Below are positions 30,007 through 38,481 of a stretch of DNA of 64,000 nucleotides, one piece after another. A program made the position numbers and the translations under genes. The notes under the pieces were generated by a model. That model searched no databases, was not told where the DNA came from, and saw only the letters and a program-made list of their open reading frames with translations. The stretch's first letter is position 1. Every line of letters starts with the position of its first letter. This DNA is from Gemmatimonadota bacterium (GTDB taxonomy: Bacteria; Gemmatimonadota; Gemmatimonadetes; Gemmatimonadales; GWC2-71-9), in the NCBI GenBank assembly GCA_003222035.1, contig QHUS01000072.1, positions 1-64,000 of the forward strand, read 5' to 3'.

Positions 30007-30063
30007 CGAACGCGGAACGTGGAACGCGGAACGCGGAGCAAATCGTCCGCGTTCCGCGTTTCT
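30007..30063. repeat. Heptad inverted array, element 9 (unit GAACGCG)
   Basis: Left arm at 30008-30035: GAACGCG, GAACGTG, GAACGCG, GAACGCG. Right arm at 30047-30060: CCGCGTT, CCGCGTT. It occupies all 57 bases between the GNAT stop codon (whose last bases it supplies) and the permease ATG. Same unit family as element 10 at 40008. Confidence 0.92.
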
Positions 30064-31030
30064 AGATCTCCCAATTCGAGAACAGCACGCCGCCGTCCGG
30101 GTGCGGCTCGGAGTAGCCCTCATAGGTCATCCGGAGGTCGGTCCAGCGGACCCGGTAACCGCGGGCCACCAGGCGCCGGAAGGCGTCCTCGGAACGGGTC
30201 TGGCAGCGCAGGGCGACGCGGCGGATCCCAACGCGCGCCGCGGCGGCCTCCGTCGCGGCGATCGCGGCATCGAAGGCCCGCGCATCGCGCGCCGCGAGCT
30301 TGAGGACCCGCACCTCGTCTTTCGGCCGGCCCTCGGCGAGCGGGGCGGTGTGCCAGAGGACCAACGCGTCCAACCCGTCGTCACCGTCCACGAGGGAGGT
30401 ATCGCCCAGGCCGAGTTCCGCCGTGAGCAGGATCTCGCGGGTGAAGTCATATCCCGGCGCGAGGGCGGTCGCGAGATCGCGTGCGGCCTCGAGCGCCTGG
30501 CCGCCGGCCCCGCTCTTGCGTTGCGACAGGAGCGCCGGCGCCGGATGCCCGCGCGTGGCGATGTCGTTGGTCATGGTCACGGTGAGGTGGCCCGGCAGGA
30601 ATCCGAGCCGCGCGTAGAAGCCGATGTTCTCGACGGTGCGCGGCATGGTCTCGAGACCGAGCGTGGCGACCTCCTGCTCGAGGAGCCAGTCCACCGCGGT
30701 CCGCACGATGGTCTTGCCGAGCCCGGCGCCCTGACGGTCGGGCCGCACGGCGAGCGGGCCCATCCACCCCTCGCGGCCCGAGCGGTGCGCGATGTTGAAG
30801 GCGACGACGTGGCCCGCCTCGTCGCGCCACAACATCGCGCCGGCGCCCGCGTCCAGCAGCGCGTACCGCCACACCTGGGGGTTCAGGTGCGGGACCCGCA
30901 CGCCGACGAGCCCGTCCCGCCGATAGCGATCGGTGAATGCGTCCGCGAAGACCTTGTTCAACCCCTCGGTATCGCGCTCGCCGGCCGGCTCGGGCCCGTA
31001 GACCTGACGGTCAGGCAGCCACGCCCGCAT
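30062..31030 (-). CDS. GNAT family N-acetyltransferase
   Basis: 322 aa. N-terminal GNAT domain with the acetyl-CoA pyrophosphate motif RPDRQGAGLGKTIVRTAVD (R-x-x-G-x-G/A), preceded by MGPLAVRPD and followed by ENIGFYARLGFLPGHLT. The second half (about 190-322) looks like a further degenerate GNAT fold (VRVLKLAARDARAFDAAIAA, FRRLVARGYRVRWTDLRMT), as in two-domain GNATs. Substrate unknown. Its start overlaps sbcC by 20 bases, so it belongs to the nurA-herA-sbcDC operon. The last 109 bases are duplicated at 29041-29149. Confidence 0.82.
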   Translation of the reverse strand: MRAWLPDRQVYGPEPAGERDTEGLNKVFADAFTDRYRRDGLVGVRVPHLNPQVWRYALLDAGAGAMLWRDEAGHVVAFNIAHRSGREGWMGPLAVRPDRQGAGLGKTIVRTAVDWLLEQEVATLGLETMPRTVENIGFYARLGFLPGHLTVTMTNDIATRGHPAPALLSQRKSGAGGQALEAARDLATALAPGYDFTREILLTAELGLGDTSLVDGDDGLDALVLWHTAPLAEGRPKDEVRVLKLAARDARAFDAAIAATEAAAARVGIRRVALRCQTRSEDAFRRLVARGYRVRWTDLRMTYEGYSEPHPDGGVLFSNWEI

Positions 31031-33440
31031 CGGCGGCTCCTAGAGTGGCGGTGTCGTCCCGGACCACGCTGGTCCCGCGGGCGGGGTCGAAGTCCACACG
31101 CATCACGCGATCGAGTCCTTCTCGCACCTGCTCAATGTGCGTGATCAGCACGACCTGGGGGAAGCGATCGGCCAGCCGGCGCAGGAGGCCGACGACGTGC
31201 AGGCGCCGGGCCTCGTCGAGGGAGCCGAAGATCTCGTCGAGCACGAGCAGCGACAGCGGCTGGCCGGCCCGCTCGGCGATCATGTTCGAGATCGCCAGCC
31301 GCAGGACGAGATTCGCGATGTCCTCTTCGCCACCGGAGATGACCGGTTTCGGAACCCCGCCCTCGAGGATGGTGAGCGTGTAGTCTTCGGTGAGCTCGAG
31401 CTCGTCATACCGCCCGTCCGTCAGGTCGGCGAGGAAGCCGGAGGCCAGCTCGGCGAGCTCGGGGCGCATGCGCGCGTTCAGCTCGCCGCGCAGGTCGGAG
31501 AACGCGCGGTCCAGCTCGTTGTGCAGTCGCTGGCGCGCCTTACGCTCGGCGATGTGGCGCTCGCGCTGGGCGCGCTCGGCCTCCCGACGCTTCGCCTCCG
31601 CTACGTCCTCCTCCGCCCGCGTCAGCTCGCCGCGCGCTTCGACAACCGCGAGCTCGGCCTCGCGGAGCGCGCCGACCGCTCGGTCGTAGCGGTCTTTGGC
31701 CTGCCGGTACGCAGCATCCGAAAACCCTTCGGCGCGCACGGCGTCGGTCAGTTCCCGCACTCGACGCTCGCCGGCCGAGAGCTGCTGCTCCGCCCCTTCG
31801 GCGTCGTGCACCAGCCGCTCCGCGCGCCGGGCGCGCTCTTCGAGCGCGGCGGCCTCGAGGGCTACCGGCTCGAGCTTCGCGAGCGCGGCCCGCACGGCGT
31901 CGTGCCGGGCCGGGTCGTAGCCGGTGGGCCGGGCGGTCAGCTGCCGCTCCAGATCGCCGGCGCGCCGGCGCGCGCCCGCGAGTTCGGCGTGCGCCCGCTC
32001 GCGTTCCTCCACCTGCGCCCGCAGCTCCCCCGCTCGCGCGCTGGCGCGCCGGCTCTCCTCCACCACCCGATCGCGCTCCACCTCCGCGTCGAGCAGCTTC
32101 GCGGGCTGCTGCGCCAGCTGCTCGAGCCGCTGCCGAAAGTACTTTCCGTCGCCCGTAATCACCTCGAGCTGTGAGTCGAGCAACCCGAGGACGCTCGCGT
32201 ACTCCTGCCCGAGCGGGCGTTTGCACGTGGGACACGTCCCCTCGGGGCCCAGTTTCACGATCTGATCGCGTTGCTCTTTCACCTCCTCGTAGAGCCTGAG
32301 CAGCTCGGTCCGCTTGGTCTCGGCGTATTGGCGATCCTGCACCCAGACGGTGCGCTCCTGCTCCACCGCGCGCTCGGCGGCCTCGAGCCGCTCCTGCAGC
32401 GCCCCTGCCGCGGCGTCCGCCTGGGCGAGGGCGTCCGCGACGTCACGCAGCTCGCCGAGGCGGCGCTCCAGCGCCGTCACCGCGCGCCCGACCTCCGCGA
32501 GCTGCGCTTCGTCCGCCCGCCGGGCCGCCGCCTCGAGTTGCAGGCGCTCGAGGGCCGTGACTTCCCGCTTGAGACGAGCGACGGGCTCGAGCTGAGCGCC
32601 GAGCTGGCGGAGCTGCTCGCCCGCGGCAAGCGCGTCGGCGAGCTCCTTATCGAGCCGCTGGAACTCCTGGCGCGCCGCGACGACCGCCTGCTCCGCCATG
32701 CGACGCTCGCCGTCGAGCGACAGCGTGCGCTCCCGCCGGGCGATCCACTCGTTCCAGCGCGGCTCTTCGCGGCCCAGCGCGTGCTCCGCGCTGCGGCGCG
32801 CGGCGTCGGCCTTCCGCGCCCCGGTCCGGGCGCCCGCGAGCCGCTGCTCGGCGCCCTGGCGCTCGGCGGCGAGCACCGCGCCGTCGGGGAGTCCGGCCTC
32901 GAGGCCACGCACCTCGGCCGCGACGCCGTTGCGGACCTCGCGCACGCGCTCCTGGGCGTCGCGCAGTCGCTCGTAGCCGAGCACGCGCGACAGGAACGCC
33001 GCGCGCTCGGTTCTCCCGAGCGCCGCCATCACCGACAGCTCCTTCTGGCCGGTGAAGTACGTATTGAAGAACTCGTCGTGCGTCATTCCGAGCGCTCGCT
33101 CGAGCCGGTCGGTGACCGCCTTGAGGGAATTCGCGACGACCTGGCCGTCCTGTCGCAACGTCGCCGCCGTGAGCCCGCGCGTCACGTGGTACTCGTGAGC
33201 GCCGAGCCGGAACTCGAGCTCCACCTCGACGCCGGCACGGCCCTTGGTCCCGAGGCGGCGGATCGAGTCCTTATCGCCTCGCACCGCCTGCGCACCGTAC
33301 AACGCCCACGCGATCGCTTCGAGGATAGTCGTCTTACCGGCACCGTTGGGCCCGAAGATACCGGTGATCCCGGGACCGAACTCGAGCTCGGTATCGGCGT
33401 GCTGCCGGAAGTTGACGAGCCGGAGCCGGAGCAGCTGCAT
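31011..33440 (-). CDS. sbcC: SbcC/Rad50-type ATPase
   Basis: 809 aa. N-terminal ATPase half with Walker A FGPNGAGKTTILEAIAWALYG (about 29-49), then long coiled coils around a zinc hook CPTC at about residue 400, then the C-terminal ATPase half with signature VISGGEEDIANLVLRLA and Walker B LLVLDEIFGSLD. With SbcD it forms the Mre11-Rad50-type complex that opens hairpins and processes blocked DNA ends. It is short compared with E. coli SbcC (1048) and close to archaeal Rad50 (about 880). ATG at 33440 overlaps the sbcD TGA by one base; the longer frame upstream runs antiparallel to nothing but is inside sbcD. Confidence 0.93.
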   Translation of the reverse strand: MQLLRLRLVNFRQHADTELEFGPGITGIFGPNGAGKTTILEAIAWALYGAQAVRGDKDSIRRLGTKGRAGVEVELEFRLGAHEYHVTRGLTAATLRQDGQVVANSLKAVTDRLERALGMTHDEFFNTYFTGQKELSVMAALGRTERAAFLSRVLGYERLRDAQERVREVRNGVAAEVRGLEAGLPDGAVLAAERQGAEQRLAGARTGARKADAARRSAEHALGREEPRWNEWIARRERTLSLDGERRMAEQAVVAARQEFQRLDKELADALAAGEQLRQLGAQLEPVARLKREVTALERLQLEAAARRADEAQLAEVGRAVTALERRLGELRDVADALAQADAAAGALQERLEAAERAVEQERTVWVQDRQYAETKRTELLRLYEEVKEQRDQIVKLGPEGTCPTCKRPLGQEYASVLGLLDSQLEVITGDGKYFRQRLEQLAQQPAKLLDAEVERDRVVEESRRASARAGELRAQVEERERAHAELAGARRRAGDLERQLTARPTGYDPARHDAVRAALAKLEPVALEAAALEERARRAERLVHDAEGAEQQLSAGERRVRELTDAVRAEGFSDAAYRQAKDRYDRAVGALREAELAVVEARGELTRAEEDVAEAKRREAERAQRERHIAERKARQRLHNELDRAFSDLRGELNARMRPELAELASGFLADLTDGRYDELELTEDYTLTILEGGVPKPVISGGEEDIANLVLRLAISNMIAERAGQPLSLLVLDEIFGSLDEARRLHVVGLLRRLADRFPQVVLITHIEQVREGLDRVMRVDFDPARGTSVVRDDTATLGAADAGVAA

Positions 33441-34618
33441 CAGCCGTCCGCCTCCCCTCCGCGGCCCGCGTCCGCGACGTATTCGACGCCGAGGCGCACG
33501 AATTCGGCGCGATCGAGATCGGCATCGAGCGGTCGATGCTCGAGGAATTCCTGTACGGTGTCGGGCAGCGTTTGCCGGCGACCGGGCGCGCCCGACGTCA
33601 CGGCGCGCTGGACCTCCGGCCGGCGCAGGTCGAGTTGATAATGCAACGCGCGAGCCTTGTAGGCGCGAATGGCGGCGTGATCGAGGTCGCGCGCGGTGGC
33701 ACGCGACACATCGAAGACGAGCTGCCGCACGATCTGGTCGTCGATCGCCGGTTTGGACGGGGCCACCGCTGCGGCGATGCGCTCGTCGAGCTCCTTGGGG
33801 GTGAGCCCCTTGCCCTCGATCGTGGGGAGCTCGAGGTGCCGTCGCACCTGCGGGATCGACCGCGGTGTGACCCGTGCCGCTGGCAGGTCCACCAGCAGAT
33901 AGCATTTCCCCGACCGGCCGCGATCGGCCTCGTCCTGCAGCTGGCCCCAGGGGTTGGGGCTCAAGTAGGCGAGGCTGCCCGCGTACCAGACGTTGGGTTC
34001 GACTTCATGCGCCACGTGATAGTGGCCGAGCGCGACGTAATCCCACTGTGCCGGCGCGATGAGCTCACGAGTCACGCGGGCCCCGCCGTATTCCATCGTG
34101 CCGCGATCTTCCCCGAGGCCGGGGAACTGGCCATGGGTAACGAGGACGTTGAATCGCGTGCCGCGCTCGGGGCGGAGCGCCGGCGGCTCGTCCCCCACCA
34201 ACGCCTGATGCGGCACGGCGAGCACGGAGCAGTCGAGCCTGGAGAACACGATGCGGCGCGCGTGCTCCACCGCGACCTCGACACCGAGCGCCTCGTACAA
34301 CCTGAGGATCGTGCCCGTCTCGGTGGAGCGCGGGGTATCGTGGTTGCCGGCGATTACCACGATGGGTGAATCGGGTAGTCCGGCGCGCAGGCGCTGCAGC
34401 TGCTGAAAGCAGAACAGGATCGCCGAGTTGGTCGGGCGCACGGAGTGGAAGACGTCGCCCGCGAACAGGATCAAGTCGGGTCGTTCCGCCAGGATGTCAT
34501 CCACGGCCAGCCGGAATGCTTCCGCAATGTCCGCTTCGCGCTGATTGCCCCCGCGCGGCGTCTGGCGGTCGTATTGGCGGAAGCCGAGGTGCAGGTCGGC
34601 CAGGTGCGCGAGCTTCAC
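33440..34618 (-). CDS. sbcD: SbcD/Mre11-type exonuclease
   Basis: 392 aa. Calcineurin-like phosphoesterase with all five nuclease motifs: ADLHLGF (7-13), FAGDVFHS (52-59), AGNHDTPRS (90-98), VTHGQFPG, and ALGHYHVAHEV. Mn-dependent nuclease partner of SbcC; trims and opens DNA ends. The C-terminal region contains the SbcC-binding part and a DNA-binding cap. ATG at 34618 follows the DUF6263-like stop by four bases. One-base overlap with sbcC. Confidence 0.94.
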   Translation of the reverse strand: MKLAHLADLHLGFRQYDRQTPRGGNQREADIAEAFRLAVDDILAERPDLILFAGDVFHSVRPTNSAILFCFQQLQRLRAGLPDSPIVVIAGNHDTPRSTETGTILRLYEALGVEVAVEHARRIVFSRLDCSVLAVPHQALVGDEPPALRPERGTRFNVLVTHGQFPGLGEDRGTMEYGGARVTRELIAPAQWDYVALGHYHVAHEVEPNVWYAGSLAYLSPNPWGQLQDEADRGRSGKCYLLVDLPAARVTPRSIPQVRRHLELPTIEGKGLTPKELDERIAAAVAPSKPAIDDQIVRQLVFDVSRATARDLDHAAIRAYKARALHYQLDLRRPEVQRAVTSGAPGRRQTLPDTVQEFLEHRPLDADLDRAEFVRLGVEYVADAGRGGEADG

Positions 34619-34622
34619 CGCG

Positions 34623-35471
34623 TCACTCGGCCTCGGCGAGCTGGAGCGAGGTCTGCTGCTTCAGCGACATCGTCATCGCGCCGACGTTGATCTTCATGGT
34701 CCCGCCCATGCTCGAGCGCACGTGCGCGCTGTGGACGAGCGAGTAGACCTGCTCGCCGGCGAGATGACCGGAGAGCTTCATGGTGACGTGCTGCCCCATC
34801 TGCGACAGCTCGATCGGATCCTCCGGCACGGTCGTCTCCACGGCGAACAACACCGACGTATCGGCGCCCGCCACCCGAATCTCCTTCACGGTGAGCCGCG
34901 TGCGCGACTTGATCGGCTGGCCCGGGCTCAGCCGTCCCAGGGGTAACTCATGCTCCGTGACCCACGTGTCGCCGACGCCCACCGGACCTTCCGGCAACGG
35001 GAACGCCATGGACTTGAGGCTCGAGGCCATCTGGTCGGTGACCGGTGACGGGGCGCCGGCTGGTCCGGTGAACGCGGCGCTGATCACGCGCATCCGGTCG
35101 TCGTAGACGAGGTTGCTCGTCATGCCGCGCATCCGATCGAGCGCCGGTTGCATGGCCCCCGTCCCCATCCCGGACGCCTCCATCGCTGTGGAGTCGAATG
35201 TCACCGTCACGGCGACGCCACCTTCGGCGCCCTGCGCTGGACCGACCACGGTCTGGGTATAGAACAGCCGCATGCGGAACGCCTGCTCCCCGAGCGCACC
35301 CATCGGACCGCCTTCGACGCTCATCGTGTTTTGTTGATCCAGGGCGTAGTGGTACGCCGTGCCGGCCCGCGGGTGGTAGCGCAGCGTGACCTTGGGGCCG
35401 CCCGAGCCGCCGCGGCACGCGCCGAGGGCGAGCAGCCCGGTCGCGGTGAGCCTGAACGCGCGGACAGTCAT
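34623..35471 (-). CDS. DUF6263-like lipoprotein
   Basis: 282 aa. Lipoprotein signal RAFRLTATGLLALGACRGG (lipobox LGAC). The mature protein reads like DUF6263 (KVTLRYHPRAGTAYHYALDQ; LVYDDRMRVISA; WVTEHELPLG; VLFAVETTVPED), a family of beta-rich exported proteins of unknown function. A strong GGAGGAG lies upstream of the ATG at 35471. It sits between herA and sbcD in one transcript, which is surprising for an exported protein among DNA-end processing enzymes; co-transcription may not mean shared function. Confidence 0.72.
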   Translation of the reverse strand: MTVRAFRLTATGLLALGACRGGSGGPKVTLRYHPRAGTAYHYALDQQNTMSVEGGPMGALGEQAFRMRLFYTQTVVGPAQGAEGGVAVTVTFDSTAMEASGMGTGAMQPALDRMRGMTSNLVYDDRMRVISAAFTGPAGAPSPVTDQMASSLKSMAFPLPEGPVGVGDTWVTEHELPLGRLSPGQPIKSRTRLTVKEIRVAGADTSVLFAVETTVPEDPIELSQMGQHVTMKLSGHLAGEQVYSLVHSAHVRSSMGGTMKINVGAMTMSLKQQTSLQLAEAE

Positions 35472-35486
35472 CGAAAGCTCCTCCGG

Positions 35487-37481
35487 TCAGTAAGGTTCAT
35501 CGGAGATTGGGCTGAGCGGCGGTACGCTCTGGCGCTCGAGGGGGGAGCCGGGGGCCATGGCGGGAGCCACGCGGCGGCCGAGTTCCTTCTTGAAGTTCGC
35601 GAACGCGTCCTGGGGCCGCGCCTGGCGGGTGTGGGCCAGCGCGCGGCGCACGTCCTCCTCCCGGCGGTCAGCGATCAGGTCCTTGACCGCGTTCGGCCGC
35701 ACCCGGCGGTCGAGCTTCACGAGCTGCCGCACCACCGCCTCGTCGAACGACAGGTCCGCCGCGGGCGGAAACCGTTCCACCCCGTCTCTGCCGCGCAGCG
35801 CCGCGGGTCGGGGGAAGCGTACGAAGATCGGCTGTGTGAAGTGGGGGTGGCGCACCATCAGCTCGCCGACGGGCAACGTCGCGAGCTTGATCTTGGTGGC
35901 GGGCGACAGCACCTGGTAGCCGGGCGTTGCGAGCTCGTCCGAGTCCATGCGGCCGAACACGATCGTCCCGGCGTTCCCCACGACGCGCCGGTGCACCTGC
36001 GAGCGGAATTGCTCCGCGCCGAACAGCACGAGCCCGAGGTACCGCCCCCGCTCCGAGATATCGAGCAGCATTTTCTTCACGTACGTCTCGGGCCCATCGC
36101 CCGGCGCATACTTGTTCAGCTCGTCCACGAACACGACGACGGCCTCGACGCCCAGGTCCCGGCGCTCGAGGTGCTCGCGCAGCTTCGACACGACGCGCGC
36201 GAACACGAGGTCCTGGCCCAGCGGGTCGACGTTCGCGACGTCCACCACGTACACCGCGCGGTCCTCGAAGCGGCCCCATGGAAGATCGTTCGACGGCCCA
36301 TCGTCGGCCACGAGACCCTTGCACCGCGTCGAGATGTTCGACAGGCGGTTGCGGACCTTGCGAATGGTCGCGATGTGGTGCGTGCGCCACGTGTCGCTTC
36401 GGCTGGCGAGCTCCAGGCCGTCGAAGATCGATCGGAACAGCCGCTCCAGATCGGCGAACGTCACGACACGATGCGCGCCACCGAAGCCGTCGTCGAACTC
36501 CCGATCAACCACGCGATCGGAGAGGAAGTCGATGAACGCGTCGGCCTTGGCATCGATGTCGTCGCGATTCAGCAGCACCTCGGCGTAGTCAAGCACTTCG
36601 CGCAACCCCCACACGAGCGGCTCCACGTCCCCCACCAGGTCCGGGTGCGTCCGCAACGTGTTCAGGTTGACGCCGTCCGCCTTGAAGGGCGCGTAATAGC
36701 ATACGCGCTCGAACGGGTGCGCCCCGACGCCGAGTCGCTCGTAGCGGCGGCGGTCCTCGTCGTCGAGGGTTCCGGGTCGATCCAGGAAGCACAGATCCGG
36801 TCCCTTCACGTTGAAGCACACCGCGGCGACGCGACCCCTGTGGGCGGGGAAATGCTGAAAGATCGAGGAGAGCAGGAACTCGACCGCGCTCGTTTTGGTC
36901 GCGAGTCCCGACACCCCGGAGATGTTCAGATGCGCGGCCTCCGGGCCGAGCAGAAAGTCCGCGTCCAGGTACACGGGCGCTTCGAGGCCGCCCGATGTGT
37001 AGAGGCCCACGGGGATGGCCGTGGGTTGAGCCCCCCCCCTCCCAAGGTACGCGTCCATGCGGAGCGCCTGCGCCACGTCCGCGTCGGTCGCGACGTGGAC
37101 GTCGCCCAGTGGGACCGGTTGCAGCGGCTCTGCGGGAATCTGGCGCAGCACTGCCGCGGTCCAGAGGCGAATCTCCTGTCGCGCCGTCGGGTTCTCGGCT
37201 GCCCGCGCGGGGTCTCCTTCGGCGCCCACGACATCGTGCAGCGGTGTAACGAGGTCGGAGTAAGCGAAGGCGTCGGTTACGACCCCGTAGACGACGCGCC
37301 CGGACACCTGAGCCCCGCCACCTGACCCCTCGACCCTGACGATCGCTCCAATCCCGATGCTCGTCTCCGTCGCCGTCCAGAAGTGGAATTGGTGCGGCGT
37401 CGCGGGCTTTTGCTCGGTGGCAACCACGCGACCGACGGGAGGAGGGGGGAGGACGGGCGAGGGATCGCGTCGTTCGATCAC
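35487..37481 (-). CDS. herA: HerA-like hexameric DNA translocase
   Basis: 664 aa. N-terminal HAS-barrel (about 30-170: VRVEGSGGGAQVSGRVVYG), then a RecA-like FtsK/HerA ATPase. The P-loop is GVSGLATKTS (189-198), a variant in which the usual GxGKS/T is replaced but the Lys-Thr pair remains; this variant occurs in a bacterial DUF87 subgroup. Walker B is VVVFVDELNKYAP (about 443-455). HerA pumps DNA and stimulates NurA in end resection. GTG start overlaps the nurA TGA (GTGA). The region between P-loop and Walker B carries a long insert. HerA pairs also occur in antiphage systems, but here the neighbours are sbcDC, which favours DNA repair. Confidence 0.85.
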   Translation of the reverse strand: MIERRDPSPVLPPPPVGRVVATEQKPATPHQFHFWTATETSIGIGAIVRVEGSGGGAQVSGRVVYGVVTDAFAYSDLVTPLHDVVGAEGDPARAAENPTARQEIRLWTAAVLRQIPAEPLQPVPLGDVHVATDADVAQALRMDAYLGRGGAQPTAIPVGLYTSGGLEAPVYLDADFLLGPEAAHLNISGVSGLATKTSAVEFLLSSIFQHFPAHRGRVAAVCFNVKGPDLCFLDRPGTLDDEDRRRYERLGVGAHPFERVCYYAPFKADGVNLNTLRTHPDLVGDVEPLVWGLREVLDYAEVLLNRDDIDAKADAFIDFLSDRVVDREFDDGFGGAHRVVTFADLERLFRSIFDGLELASRSDTWRTHHIATIRKVRNRLSNISTRCKGLVADDGPSNDLPWGRFEDRAVYVVDVANVDPLGQDLVFARVVSKLREHLERRDLGVEAVVVFVDELNKYAPGDGPETYVKKMLLDISERGRYLGLVLFGAEQFRSQVHRRVVGNAGTIVFGRMDSDELATPGYQVLSPATKIKLATLPVGELMVRHPHFTQPIFVRFPRPAALRGRDGVERFPPAADLSFDEAVVRQLVKLDRRVRPNAVKDLIADRREEDVRRALAHTRQARPQDAFANFKKELGRRVAPAMAPGSPLERQSVPPLSPISDEPY

Positions 37482-38479
37482 GATCCGGTCCTCGGCAGCG
37501 GTGAGGGGAGGGAGGGGGGGGGAGGCGCGAGCAGCTCTCGCGGGGTGCGTGCCCTCAAATAGGTCTCCACGTCATGGATAGGATAAAGTAACCGATCCCA
37601 GCGCCGGTCGGGGGTGGCGAGCGGGGCGCGCTCGTCCATGAGCCAGGCCGAGACACGGGACGCGAGGGCGATGGTGTCGGCGTGGGCCCGTGCCTCGACG
37701 CGCAGCAGCCCGTAGAGCAGGTCCTTGCCCTCCCAGGGCCAGAGCCGCAGGTACCAGGAGTGGATGTCGCGCCGGGCGCCGCGCGTCCTCGGCCGGAAGA
37801 CGCTCGTGCGGTGACTTACCGGGAGCGTGAGCGCGCGTTCGAGCTCGGGGCCTTCGAAGTACTGCGCGCCGTGGCTCTTCACCACGCCGAGCGTCCGGGG
37901 GTGCGCGGACAGCGCGGCCGAATCGGACAGCACACCGTCCACGACCAGCCACTCCTCGGCGCTCATGGCGGCCGCGTGGCGCTCGGCCAACCGGCGCTCG
38001 AGCGCGGCGCGCGCCGCCTGCATGGCGACTCGCGCGGCCGGTAACGCGCGCGCGGGGAGCCCGGCGTCCTCCGCAGGGATCTCGACCACGCGAACCTCCG
38101 TCCCCTCGAGCGCCCGCCGCACGGCGTCGGGCAACCGGTCGAGCCGCGTGATCGCCAGCTCTTCCGTCTGCTCGGCGACGGTGCGGAGGCGGCGATCGCC
38201 TCCGCGCCGCCGCACGGCGGCCGCGACGTACGCCTCCACGATCGGCGTAACCCCGGCGTAGCCGGCGACCCGCCAGTGTTCGATTCCGTCCAGAAAGGCG
38301 ACGGCCGCCGGCGCGAGCGGGCGCACGCCCACCAGGGGGTGGATTCGGAGCTCGGGGTCTTCCACGAGGTCGGCGCCGGTGAACTCCTCGACGTCCGTGC
38401 GGCCGAGGCTCGCCTCGGGGACGGAGGAGGCCGGCACCACTCCGGCGGCGAGGATCGCGTCGACCCAAGAGCGCGACAC
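37478..38479 (-). CDS. nurA: NurA-like nuclease
   Basis: 333 aa from a GTG start. NurA-domain marks: EEWLVVDGVLSDSAALSAHP (first metal Asp of the NurA motif), LGVVKSHGAQYF (conserved Lys), SWYLRLWPWEGKDLLYGLLRVEA and DRRWDRLLYPIHDVETYLRAR (Asp and Tyr-Pro motif). Single- and double-strand 5'-3' nuclease that works inside the HerA ring. Four-base overlap with herA confirms the pair. The C-terminus is a Pro/Ser tail encoded by a C-tract (PPPPSLPSPLP), just at the overlap with herA. Confidence 0.82.
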   Translation of the reverse strand: MSRSWVDAILAAGVVPASSVPEASLGRTDVEEFTGADLVEDPELRIHPLVGVRPLAPAAVAFLDGIEHWRVAGYAGVTPIVEAYVAAAVRRRGGDRRLRTVAEQTEELAITRLDRLPDAVRRALEGTEVRVVEIPAEDAGLPARALPAARVAMQAARAALERRLAERHAAAMSAEEWLVVDGVLSDSAALSAHPRTLGVVKSHGAQYFEGPELERALTLPVSHRTSVFRPRTRGARRDIHSWYLRLWPWEGKDLLYGLLRVEARAHADTIALASRVSAWLMDERAPLATPDRRWDRLLYPIHDVETYLRARTPRELLAPPPPSLPSPLPRTGS

Positions 38480-38481
38480 GA

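Noticed and set aside
19862-30063. Heptad arrays as REP/RAYT or MITE copies
   Set aside because: Copies share the layout but not the sequence; no REP tetranucleotide, no terminal repeats with target duplication, no transposase gene in the window.
35148-37325. Long plus-strand frame opposite herA (725 codons)
   Set aside because: Antisense shadow; the HerA reading has the P-loop, Walker B and overlaps with its neighbours.
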